DNA of 6,203 nt from CAYRIF01 sp964424205 (GTDB lineage Bacteria; Bacteroidota; Bacteroidia; Cytophagales; Cyclobacteriaceae), in assembly GCA_964424205.1 (NCBI GenBank), contig CAYRIF010000233.1, positions 1-6,203 on the forward strand. The letters are read 5' to 3'. The notes under the pieces are model-generated. The model ran no database searches and was not told the origin of the DNA. It worked only from the letters and a program-made list of their open reading frames with translations. Made by a program: the position numbers and the translations under genes. Of the stretch, positions 1-5,852 are shown piece by piece. How positions within the stretch are numbered: position 1 is the stretch's first letter; the number at the start of each line of letters is the position of its first letter.

Positions 1-39
1 GTTCAATTAATAATTATTCAAATTAACGATATCCCGTTA

Positions 40-91
40 TTACGGAATTTTTCTTCCTAATTTTTCTTTTGAGGAAGAAAAATATCCGTAA
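40..91. terminator. Long A/T-rich hairpin, possible bidirectional terminator
   Basis: The left arm at 40-58 (TTACGGA then ATTTTTCTTCCT) pairs with the right arm at 72-91 (AGGAAGAAAAAT, one bulged base, TCCGTAA). This gives about 19 base pairs with a single-nucleotide bulge and a 13-nt loop. The arms carry T and A runs, so it could act as a terminator in either direction, but the usual GC-rich stem is missing. It is more than 360 bp from the nearest gene end (455), so it more likely belongs to a gene left of the window, or is a stand-alone repeat. The inverted repeat itself is directly visible; its role is inferred. Confidence 0.5.
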
Positions 92-326
92 ATTTATTTA
101 GATACCTGATTAATTAAGCTTTTAAAAATCTAATGCTTAAGTTTCTGCTATAGCCTGTCCCGTTTTTGGGGATGAGCATTTTTATAATCAAACTTGGGTT
201 ATCACGTTATGTTTTGGTAGTTAGTTTGCCAATTATCTGTGTAAGCAATGTGTGCCATTACAAGATTGGAATATGCCCAAAACGTAAAATTTCGGCAGTT
301 TTTTCTTCCGATTTTATAAAGTTTTT

Positions 327-366
327 AATTTTCTTTTTCTTCAATTTTCTTTTTCTTCAAATTTTC
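327..366. repeat. Perfect 16-bp polypyrimidine tandem repeat, two copies plus a partial third
   Basis: The unit AATTTTCTTTTTCTTC occurs at 327-342 and again, identically, at 343-358. An imperfect partial third copy (AAATTTTC) runs to 366. The plus strand here is almost wholly C and T. It lies about 90 bp beyond the 3' end of the minus-strand barrel gene. A related TTTTTTCTTCCG tract lies just upstream, around 300-310. Replication slippage in a low-complexity tract is the simplest origin. Confidence 0.85.
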
Positions 367-454
367 ACTTGTTGAAATGAGTAGTACCTAATATTCAAAG
401 GTAACAGTGGAGAATGAGAATAATGGTTTAATTTCTGAGTCTTATGAATGATTC

Positions 455-931
455 CTAAAAAGCATACCGAATGCCAACCGCAATTTCTCTGCCCCAGTAA
501 CCACTATAACCGATGATGTTAAAGCCAGGCTTCCAGTCAAGGGAAAGATTGATAGGAAGTTCTTTGAAGGTGTAGTCAAGCGCAATGATGCCATCAATAC
601 CGACTACAGCCGATGCATTGTTAAACTCGTTTCTCCTATTTCGGGTATTCCAAAATCCAATATGAGCCCCAACACCATAGTACCATCCCAATCCTTCTGC
701 ATTTGGAAATTTTTTATGTACTTCATAAAGTCCCGTTACCCTTACACCTTGCCAGCGGGAATCTATAATGCCCTCTACTGCTCTATTAGAGGCGATAAAG
801 TGTTTGGCGGTAATGCCTGTTCCATAGCCTAGTCGCACACCGATGGCGGTGTTGTAATCTTGCGCATTGCTGCTGAAAGAAATAAGGGCTAATAAAATTA
901 ATAAAGAGACTGTTTTTGTGAAGTTATTCAT
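455..931 (-). CDS. Small outer-membrane beta-barrel protein (hypothetical)
   Basis: A 158-residue protein with no recognised specific function. It has a clear Sec signal peptide: Lys6, a hydrophobic stretch of about residues 8-19, then SSNAQ, with likely cleavage between Ala23 and Gln24. The mature part is rich in Gly and aromatic residues in alternating patterns (GVRLGYGTGI, GWYYGVGAHIGFW, INLSLDWKPGFNIIGY, EIAVGIRYAF). It ends in a terminal Phe, as expected for a BAM-inserted barrel beta-signal. At about 135 mature residues it would form a small barrel of roughly eight strands, similar to the many porin-family or outer-membrane beta-barrel hypotheticals of Bacteroidota. The start is the ATG directly before the signal peptide. 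It lies 61 bp downstream of tilS on the same strand and has its own -7 box at 974-981, so it may be transcribed separately. Barrel topology is well supported; the role is unknown. Confidence 0.8.
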   Translation of the reverse strand: MNNFTKTVSLLILLALISFSSNAQDYNTAIGVRLGYGTGITAKHFIASNRAVEGIIDSRWQGVRVTGLYEVHKKFPNAEGLGWYYGVGAHIGFWNTRNRRNEFNNASAVVGIDGIIALDYTFKELPINLSLDWKPGFNIIGYSGYWGREIAVGIRYAF

Positions 932-973
932 AATAAAATACTTTGTTCTGAGAATATTTCCTATTCATTAACG

Positions 974-981
974 CAAAGCTA
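974..981 (-). promoter_or_regulatory. Bacteroidota -7 element for the small barrel gene
   Basis: Read on the minus strand this is TAGCTTTG, a full match to the Bacteroidota sigma-A -7 consensus TAnnTTTG. It sits in the 61-bp gap between tilS and the barrel gene and would give a leader of roughly 35-40 nt before the ATG at 931. No good TTTG -33 element is seen at the expected spacing, which would fall inside the 3' end of tilS. Confidence 0.5.
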
Positions 982-992
982 TTTATAATATT

Positions 993-2327
993 TTATGATT
1001 TTAAATTTTCTAGCTGATAAATGGATTTGCTGTTTGCTGTAATTTTAAATCGATTGTCTACTCTATGCCCGACCACCCATGCAATTTTTTCATCAGATGT
1101 TAATACAAAAACATTTTCTTTAGCAGGCAGCGATACTTTTTCGTCTATCAAAAAATCACTTAATTTTTTTCTTTGTTGCATGCCCAACGGTATAAACCAA
1201 TCTCCTGCTTGCCATTTTCTTAGTTTCAATGGAAATGTTAATTGATTGTAGTCTAGTGCCGCAATATTTTTATCTGATAAAATGGTATAATTACTATTGC
1301 TGTGTTTTGAAATAGTCAGCCTAAAATTATTGGCAGCGACAGTTTTTGTGCCATCTATAATTTCAATATCACCAGAGGGCAGTGTTGTTTTTTGACTGAT
1401 GATAATTTGCTGCCTATCAATGTTTAACTGGTAATATTCCGATTCGAATTGCTTTCCAATTCCCTGACTGTCAGATAGTTTATCTATAACATTTTTGGTT
1501 TGTGAGTAATTAAATCCAAATCTTCTGATAAGTTCGTATAGAATGATAGTACACTCTTTTTCTTGCAGGATTTGTGTCTTATCAATCCAAATTTCCCCTT
1601 GTTTTTCTGTAAATGTTTCCTCTTTTACACGATCGATTTTTTCTCTAAAAATATTCTCTGCAGCCCGTAATTTCTCTACTGTATTGGTAAGGGTATTCTC
1701 TAAAGAAGGATTTATTTTTTTCAAAACAGGAATAATCTCATGCCTAATCATATTCCGCTTGTATTTCACAGATTGGTTTGAACTATCCTCTCTCCATGCG
1801 ATTTTTTTTCCTAGCGCATAATGTCGCACCATTTCTCTATCGGCGTAAAGCATGGGGCGGACGGTAGTTTTATTTTTAGGTAAAATACCATGCATTCCAG
1901 CGATGCCAGTTCCTTTTGCTAGGTTAAGCAAAATGGTCTCTAACGAATCATTTTTATGATGGGCTGTTGCCAAAAAATCATATCCTTGCTGTTGTAGCAA
2001 ATCTAAAAACCATTGATAGCGAATGTCACGAGCTGCCATTTGCGTGGAAATCCCTTTTTCTTTGGCGTAACCTACCGTATCGAATTTTTTGGTGTAAAAG
2101 GGTCTGTCATATTTTTTTGCTAGTGCTTTCACAAAAACTTCATCCAAGTCGGATTCCTCTGCACGTAAACAAAAATTGCAATGTGCCATGGCAAATTCAT
2201 ATTCTGACTTTTGAAATAAGTCAGCCATGACTACCGAATCAATGCCGCCACTGACTGCTAGTAGTATTTTATGCTTGGCATCAAACAAATTATTTTGTCC
2301 AATAAATATTCGAAATCCCTCAAGCAT
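993..2327 (-). CDS. tilS: tRNA(Ile)-lysidine synthetase TilS
   Basis: A cytoplasmic enzyme that uses ATP and lysine to convert C34 of the CAU-anticodon tRNA(Ile) to lysidine, so that it reads AUA and is charged with Ile. The N-terminal PP-loop ATPase domain carries SGGIDS at residues 26-31, AHCNFCLR at 48-55, AARDIRYQWF at 98-107, and TAHHKNDSLET at 121-131, followed by GTGIAGMHGI. WREDSSN (178-184) and YKRNMIRHEIIP (189-200) are also typical. The C-terminal TilS domain (about 365-440) has the conserved run of LRKWQAGDWF, PLGM, KLSDFLID and AWVVGHRVDNRFKIT. The length of 444 residues is normal for Bacteroidota TilS. The chosen ATG lies about 25 residues before the PP-loop, as usual. It is divergent from the OstA-like gene, a common Bacteroidota pairing, and is intact with all key residues seen. 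Confidence 0.97.
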   Translation of the reverse strand: MLEGFRIFIGQNNLFDAKHKILLAVSGGIDSVVMADLFQKSEYEFAMAHCNFCLRAEESDLDEVFVKALAKKYDRPFYTKKFDTVGYAKEKGISTQMAARDIRYQWFLDLLQQQGYDFLATAHHKNDSLETILLNLAKGTGIAGMHGILPKNKTTVRPMLYADREMVRHYALGKKIAWREDSSNQSVKYKRNMIRHEIIPVLKKINPSLENTLTNTVEKLRAAENIFREKIDRVKEETFTEKQGEIWIDKTQILQEKECTIILYELIRRFGFNYSQTKNVIDKLSDSQGIGKQFESEYYQLNIDRQQIIISQKTTLPSGDIEIIDGTKTVAANNFRLTISKHSNSNYTILSDKNIAALDYNQLTFPLKLRKWQAGDWFIPLGMQQRKKLSDFLIDEKVSLPAKENVFVLTSDEKIAWVVGHRVDNRFKITANSKSIYQLENLKS

Positions 2328-2374
2328 CTAATTGATTTTTATATTTGGCGTTATTCTTGTTAACAATCATGCAA

Positions 2375-2382
2375 TAAAGATA
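2375..2382 (-). promoter_or_regulatory. Possible -7 box for tilS
   Basis: Read on the minus strand this is TATCTTTA, one base from the consensus TAnnTTTG. It would give a tilS leader of about 40 nt. A CAAA at 2396-2399 (TTTG on the minus strand) is only 13 bp away, closer than the usual spacing of about 20 bp, so the -33 element is doubtful. The box directly abuts a plus-strand near-consensus box at 2383-2390. Confidence 0.3.
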
Positions 2383-2390
2383 TAAATTTA
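2383..2390 (+). promoter_or_regulatory. Possible -7 box for the OstA-like gene
   Basis: TAAATTTA matches TAnnTTTG except for the last base. A TTG at 2357-2359 lies 23 bp upstream, slightly long for a -33 element. If used, the leader before ATG 2406 would be only about 10 nt, a length plausible in Bacteroidota, where Shine-Dalgarno sites are often absent. Confidence 0.3.
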
Positions 2391-2405
2391 CACTTCAAAA
2401 TTACC

Positions 2406-4034
2406 ATGAAGTCTTTTACAAAAATAGTAATACTGTTTATTTTCCTTTTCAGCGGACCATCAATTTTTTCGCAGACTAAGAAAATAGTGCAGATTAAAAT
2501 TAATCGGGCTGATTCACTGGTAGGTCAGATAAAAGATGGAGAACGCTTTTCTAAATTGATAGGGAAGGTTCAGTTGGAGCATGATAATATGTTGATTTTT
2601 TGCGACTCTGCATATCACTATGATAAGCAGAATAAAATGGAGGCACTTGGAAGTGTACGAATTAAGCAAGGTGATTCTATTACTATCACAGGGAAGAAGC
2701 TCTTTTATGATGGAAATACGAAACTTGCTGAAATGCGGGAGGATGTTATTTACAAAGATGATTCTATTACAATCTATACCGATAATCTTGATTATGACAT
2801 GCCTGAAAGATTGGCATACTATTTTGACGGAGGAAAAGTAGTGGATAAAGAAAATGTATTGAATAGTAGAAAAGGATATTATGATTTGAATAAGCGGTTT
2901 GTTTCGTTCAAGGACAGTGCGGTGCTGGTAACGCCAGAATCTGTCATAAAATCGGACACATTGCAGTACGACGTTAATACAGATATAGCTTTTTTTAGAG
3001 GGCCTACGGAAATCCTCAAACAAGATGGTACAAAATTGCTTGCCACAAAGGGAAAGTATTTTACGCGCATCGAAAAATCTGAGATAGAGGAAGGAGTAAT
3101 TGAGTATAATGACCAGATTTTGGAAGGTGATAAGTTACATTTTGATGAGATTGAAAAATTTTACTCATCGACTGGTCATGCAAAACTTATTAACCATAAA
3201 GACGAAGTCATCATCACCGGGGATTATGGAAAGTATTGGGCAACGGACAGTATTACAAAAGTGTATGGACATGCTTTGCTTAAAAAAGCATTTGATAATG
3301 ATACGCTATACCTTTCGGCAGATACATTAATCTCAATAACGAGTCCGAATCCAGCCAAAAAACTTTTGTTGGCCTATAACAATGTGAAGGTTTATAATAC
3401 AAGTTTGCAGGGCAAGGCAGATTCACTTGCCTACCATGTAGCTGATTCAATGCTGTTTTTCTATACCGATCCCATTATTTGGAATATGGATAGCCAGATT
3501 ACCGCTGATTCTATTAACCTTACCTTGAGCAATGGAGATATTGAGCAAATGGATTTAAATCAAAACGCTTTTATTGTATCTAAAGATTCTGTGGTTGAAA
3601 AATTTAACCAAATCAAAGGGAGGGAAATGATTACATATTTTAAGGAAAGTACAATCAATCAGGTAGATGTGTTTGGCAATGCAGAAAGTATATATTTTGT
3701 AATTGAGAACGACTCAGTTTTTTTTGGTATGAATAAAATTGTGTGCAGCGATATGCGCATTCTGTTCAAGAAAGGGGAGATGGATAAGATTAAAACCTAT
3801 GTGAAACCTGATGCTACGCTAACGCCACCACATGAATTAAAGGAGGCTGATACGCAACTAGAGAAATTTGCTTGGCGAGATGATGAGCGTCCAACCAAAG
3901 AAGAAGTTATTGAGGGTATCAACAAACCAAAAACAGTAGTAGGGGAAGAAAGTAAAGAAGCATCACGTAAGAAAAGTACTATTATTGTTAAAAAACCAGT
4001 CCTGAAAAGTGCGGCTAAGCTTAAGCGAGAATAG
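2406..4034 (+). CDS. OstA/LptA-like periplasmic LPS-transport protein
   Basis: A 542-residue exported protein with a signal peptide (Lys2, Lys6, hydrophobic 7-15, then SIFSQ; likely cleavage before Gln23). The mature part is a long run of short beta-strand repeats in which DS or DT starts recur (GDSITITGKKLFYDG, DDSITIYTDNLDYD, KSDTLQYDV, SADTLISI, KADSLAYHVAD, TADSINLTLSNGD). This is the pattern of the LptA/OstA beta-jellyroll, and the N-terminal half fits the OstA-like domain. Near the C-terminus PPHEL (474-478) and FAWRDDERP (488-496) resemble the conserved end block of Bacteroidota OstA-like proteins, followed by a charged Lys-rich tail. The family is thought to carry LPS or lipooligosaccharide across the periplasm, as a long LptA or an LptD-N-like partner. 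The exact role in Bacteroidota is inferred. It is much longer than E. coli LptA. A hairpin at 4051-4085 suggests a monocistronic unit. Confidence 0.88.
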   Translation: MKSFTKIVILFIFLFSGPSIFSQTKKIVQIKINRADSLVGQIKDGERFSKLIGKVQLEHDNMLIFCDSAYHYDKQNKMEALGSVRIKQGDSITITGKKLFYDGNTKLAEMREDVIYKDDSITIYTDNLDYDMPERLAYYFDGGKVVDKENVLNSRKGYYDLNKRFVSFKDSAVLVTPESVIKSDTLQYDVNTDIAFFRGPTEILKQDGTKLLATKGKYFTRIEKSEIEEGVIEYNDQILEGDKLHFDEIEKFYSSTGHAKLINHKDEVIITGDYGKYWATDSITKVYGHALLKKAFDNDTLYLSADTLISITSPNPAKKLLLAYNNVKVYNTSLQGKADSLAYHVADSMLFFYTDPIIWNMDSQITADSINLTLSNGDIEQMDLNQNAFIVSKDSVVEKFNQIKGREMITYFKESTINQVDVFGNAESIYFVIENDSVFFGMNKIVCSDMRILFKKGEMDKIKTYVKPDATLTPPHELKEADTQLEKFAWRDDERPTKEEVIEGINKPKTVVGEESKEASRKKSTIIVKKPVLKSAAKLKRE

Positions 4035-4050
4035 GTATTTTTACGTGTTA

Positions 4051-4085
4051 TGTATAATTATATTTATAAAACATATAATTATACA
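4051..4085. terminator. Perfect 13-bp inverted repeat after the OstA-like gene
   Basis: TGTATAATTATAT at 4051-4063 is an exact reverse complement of ATATAATTATACA at 4073-4085, with a 9-nt loop. It starts 16 bp after the stop codon of the OstA-like gene. The stem is nearly all A-T and there is no clean T-run after it, so it is not a classic intrinsic terminator. A terminator or 3'-end stabiliser is the most natural reading from its position. Confidence 0.55.
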
Positions 4086-4105
4086 AATATTTCATGTCAA
4101 AATCA

Positions 4106-4117
4106 TAGGCAACGTTC
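4106..4117 (+). repeat. Left copy of a 12-bp direct repeat flanking the T9SS gene
   Basis: TAGGCAACGTTC here matches TAGGCAACGTCC at 4929-4940 in 11 of 12 bases, in the same orientation. The pair brackets the T9SS-sorted protein gene, with copies about 820 bp apart. It may be a trace of insertion or chance in intergenic DNA. Confidence 0.45.
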
Positions 4118-4187
4118 AACCATCAAATTTATTTTGTTAAAGTAAGTTAATTTCTAATTTTCACACTTTTTTCTCAGTTAAAAAAGA

Positions 4188-4195
4188 TACCTTTA
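4188..4195 (+). promoter_or_regulatory. Possible -7 box for the T9SS cargo gene
   Basis: TACCTTTA matches TAnnTTTG except for the last base and lies 28 bp before the GTG start at 4224. No TTTG is seen at the expected -33 spacing. An AAGGAG at 4197-4202 looks like a Shine-Dalgarno sequence but is 21 nt from the start codon, too far to act normally. This is a weak call. Confidence 0.25.
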
Positions 4196-4223
4196 CAAGG
4201 AGTTAAACACGCATCTTCTATAA

Positions 4224-4931
4224 GTGAAAATTACTAGGTTTATTATACTATTTTTATTTATCCATACCCTCGCCGATGCGCAGAGTATAGAGGTACTGAC
4301 TGATAGTGAAGTAGTTGGCGTTATAGGATCTAAAATTTCCACGAATATCAAGCTTCGAAATAATTCAAAAAAAACAATTCATGTGAGGGTTAAGCGGGTT
4401 GAAAGACAATTAAGCACTGGGCAATCAAATTATTTTTGCTGGGGAGATGATTGTTACACAGTGGGTACAACACTTTTACCTAAAATCATCACGTTAAAAC
4501 CTGGACAAACCACAACCCATTTTAAAAGCGTATTAAAAGCTGGAATTTCAGAGTCAGAGAGTGCTGTGAAATATATTTTTTATAATAATGATAACCCTAC
4601 GGATGAAACGGAATTTGAAGTCTTGTACAATATTATAGATAATAAACCAAAATCTCTGCTGCTTCGAAATCATAGTATTAGCATGACAAATGTTTATCCA
4701 AATCCAGTGAATACATTTGCAATCATCGATTACAACATTATTAAGAATGGTATCAGTGCCAAAATTATAGTATATAATGTGCTCGGTGGCAATGTCGGAG
4801 AGTATCAACTGCAGCGACATGACACTAATTTAAAAATCCATACTGCCGATTTTAAACCAGGTGTTTATTTTTACTCGGTATATGTTGACAATGAAAACAT
4901 TGCAACTAGGAAATTTATTGTTAAACGTTAG
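4224..4931 (+). CDS. Secreted protein with T9SS type A sorting domain
   Basis: A 235-residue protein of unknown specific function. The start is GTG: an in-frame TAA lies immediately upstream, so no earlier start is possible, and the GTG is followed by a good signal peptide (K-I-T-R, hydrophobic 6-13, ADAQ, cleavage after Ala19). Residues about 22-135 look like an immunoglobulin-like beta domain (TNIKLRNNSKKTIHVRVKR, later LKPGQTTTHFKSVLKAG) holding a compact FCWGDDCY motif with Cys72 and Cys77, which may form a disulfide or bind a ligand. Residues about 156-235 are a type A T9SS C-terminal sorting domain: NVYPNP at 156-161, KIIVYNVLGG, KPGVYFYSV and the final RKFIVKR. Established knowledge of this domain says the protein crosses the outer membrane by the type IX system and is then released or anchored to the surface. 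The gene sits alone between the OstA-like gene and bamD and is flanked by short direct repeats. Confidence 0.9.
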   Translation: MKITRFIILFLFIHTLADAQSIEVLTDSEVVGVIGSKISTNIKLRNNSKKTIHVRVKRVERQLSTGQSNYFCWGDDCYTVGTTLLPKIITLKPGQTTTHFKSVLKAGISESESAVKYIFYNNDNPTDETEFEVLYNIIDNKPKSLLLRNHSISMTNVYPNPVNTFAIIDYNIIKNGISAKIIVYNVLGGNVGEYQLQRHDTNLKIHTADFKPGVYFYSVYVDNENIATRKFIVKR

Positions 4932-4940
4932 GCAACGTCC
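4929..4940 (+). repeat. Right copy of the 12-bp direct repeat flanking the T9SS gene
   Basis: TAGGCAACGTCC begins with the TAG stop codon of the T9SS cargo gene and matches the copy at 4106-4117 in 11 of 12 bases. The repeat also forms the left part of a weak hairpin with the following GTTG and T-run. Confidence 0.45.
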
Positions 4941-4950
4941 GTTGTTTTTT
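4931..4950 (+). terminator. Weak intrinsic terminator of the T9SS cargo gene
   Basis: GGCAAC at 4931-4936 can pair with GTTGTT at 4941-4946 (four Watson-Crick pairs plus two G-U) around a GTCC loop, and the T-run continues to 4950. It begins at the last base of the stop codon. The stem is short, so termination would be weak, but position and T-run fit. Confidence 0.4.
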
Positions 4951-4983
4951 CAGCATTATTCTTGATAAACAATTACCCATTAA

Positions 4984-5004
4984 CTGGTATATTAATACCT
5001 GGTA
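4984..5004 (+). promoter_or_regulatory. Palindrome and direct repeat just upstream of the bamD -7 box
   Basis: GGTAT at 4986-4990 and ATACC at 4995-4999 form a perfect 5-4-5 inverted repeat. The hexamer CTGGTA also occurs twice, at 4984-4989 and 4999-5004, 15 bp apart. Both lie between the expected -33 position and the TATCTTTG -7 box of bamD, so a regulator-binding site is possible. No known operator is recognised. Confidence 0.3.
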
Positions 5005-5007
5005 CTT

Positions 5008-5015
5008 TATCTTTG
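5008..5015 (+). promoter_or_regulatory. Bacteroidota -7 element for the bamD-rpoZ-coaBC operon
   Basis: TATCTTTG is a full match to the consensus TAnnTTTG. It ends 16 bp before the bamD ATG, predicting a very short leader of about 10 nt. The -33 position holds CTGG (4984-4987, 20-bp spacer), a poor TTTG match. This is the best promoter candidate on the plus strand of the window. Confidence 0.6.
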
Positions 5016-5031
5016 CAAGTCTGAAATTAAA

Positions 5032-5850
5032 ATGAATAAAAAATACTATCTCATAGCGCTCGTTTTACTGGTACTTTCATCGTGCAGTAAATTTCGTAAA
5101 ATCGAAAAAAGTGATGATTTGGAGCTCAAATACAAAGCCGCAAATGATTACTTTGAAAAAGAAGATTATTATAGGTCTAGTGTTTTGCTAGAGCAGATAT
5201 TGCCTTTGTTAAGGGGAGATGAAAGAGCAGAGAAAGCACAATATTTATATGCTTATACGCATTATCATCAGAAGTTGTATGTGCAGAGTGCATACTATTT
5301 TAAAACCTTCTACGATACCTATTCACGGAGTGAGTTGGCGGAAGAGGCAAGGTATATGCATGCCTATTCTTTGTATTTAGATTCACCAATTTATAACCTG
5401 GATCAGACAAGTACGGAAGAGGCAATTAAAGCGATGCAGGCTTTTTTGGATAAATATCCACTGAGCAAATTTAAAGAAAGTGGCAATGAAATTATAAATG
5501 GATTGCAAGTGAAGTTGGAGGATAAGGCATATAACAATGCAAAGGAGTATTATAAGCTAAAGGATTATGATCCAAGAAATTTAAAGTCAGCCATTATTGC
5601 TTTTGATAATTTTGAAAAGGATTTTCCCGATTCCAAAAGAAATGATGAAATTAATTTTCTGAAAATTGAGGCGAGTTTTAACCTTGCAAAACAAAGTATA
5701 TACAGTAAGCAAAAAGAAAGGTATCAAGATACACTGACGCTTTATGAATCATATATCGACAGATACCCAGAAAGTACTTTCTTGAAAGAAGCAGAGAGTA
5801 TTTATAAAAAATCAGTTAACGCATTAAGTAAAATAAATAAAAACTCATAG
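5032..5850 (+). CDS. bamD: Outer membrane assembly lipoprotein BamD
   Basis: A 272-residue lipoprotein of the BAM complex, which works with BamA to fold and insert beta-barrel proteins into the outer membrane from the periplasmic side. The N-terminus is a lipoprotein signal: Lys3-Lys4, hydrophobic 5-15, and lipobox LSSC with the acylated Cys at 18. The rest is helical with tetratricopeptide-like repeats: YKAANDYFEKEDYYRSSVLLEQILPLLRGDERAEKA written as successive short helices, then YLYAYTHY, SAYYFKTFYDTY, and AIKAMQAFLDKYPLSKF, AIIAFDNFEKDFPDSKR and LYESYIDRYPESTF. The recurring DKYP/DRYP turns are typical of the YfiO/BamD family. Length and the tight linkage to rpoZ (2-bp gap) match the Bacteroidota bamD-rpoZ-coaBC arrangement. 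It is intact. Confidence 0.93.
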   Translation: MNKKYYLIALVLLVLSSCSKFRKIEKSDDLELKYKAANDYFEKEDYYRSSVLLEQILPLLRGDERAEKAQYLYAYTHYHQKLYVQSAYYFKTFYDTYSRSELAEEARYMHAYSLYLDSPIYNLDQTSTEEAIKAMQAFLDKYPLSKFKESGNEIINGLQVKLEDKAYNNAKEYYKLKDYDPRNLKSAIIAFDNFEKDFPDSKRNDEINFLKIEASFNLAKQSIYSKQKERYQDTLTLYESYIDRYPESTFLKEAESIYKKSVNALSKINKNS

Positions 5851-5852
5851 GT

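Larger units (their letters stand above)
1..454. other. Stretch without a convincing gene
   Basis: No believable coding region is seen here on either strand. The only longer reading frame (plus strand, about 166-375) would start at TTG or an internal ATG, runs through a polypyrimidine tract as poly-Phe/Leu, and has no recognisable domain. The stretch does contain a long hairpin (40-91), a small TAACG/CGTTA hairpin at 24-39, a TCCC/GGGA mini-hairpin at 158-172 and a 16-bp tandem repeat (327-358). Positions 1-60 are open in frame 1 and stop at TAA 58-60, so the tail of a gene entering from the left cannot be excluded, but 19 codons are too few to judge. Confidence 0.6.

Noticed and set aside
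158..172. TCCC/GGGA mini-hairpin and nearby GC-richer patch as an insertion-sequence end
   Set aside because: It has only four base pairs and no transposase, matching inverted end or target duplication is visible.
166..375. 69-residue plus-strand reading frame in the left gene-free stretch
   Set aside because: It needs a TTG start, or an ATG two codons later, has no domain, and its C-terminal half is just translation of the polypyrimidine repeat.
933..996. 8-bp inverted repeat ATAAAATA/TATTTTAT spanning the tilS-barrel gap
   Set aside because: It is all A/T with a loop of about 48 nt, so chance is the likely explanation.
2514..3023. 169-residue antisense reading frame inside the OstA-like gene
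   Set aside because: It lies wholly opposite a well-supported gene, has no signal, domain or promoter, and is rich in Ile, Phe and Cys as expected of a shadow frame.
4197..4202. AAGGAG as a Shine-Dalgarno site for the T9SS cargo gene
   Set aside because: It is 21 nt from the GTG start, and an in-frame TAA immediately before the GTG rules out an earlier in-frame start.
4926..4990. Integron attC site suggested by CGTTAGGC at the end of the T9SS gene
   Set aside because: No matching RYYYAAC partner or extended imperfect palindrome is seen, the left repeat copy lacks the GTT, and there is no integrase or second cassette.
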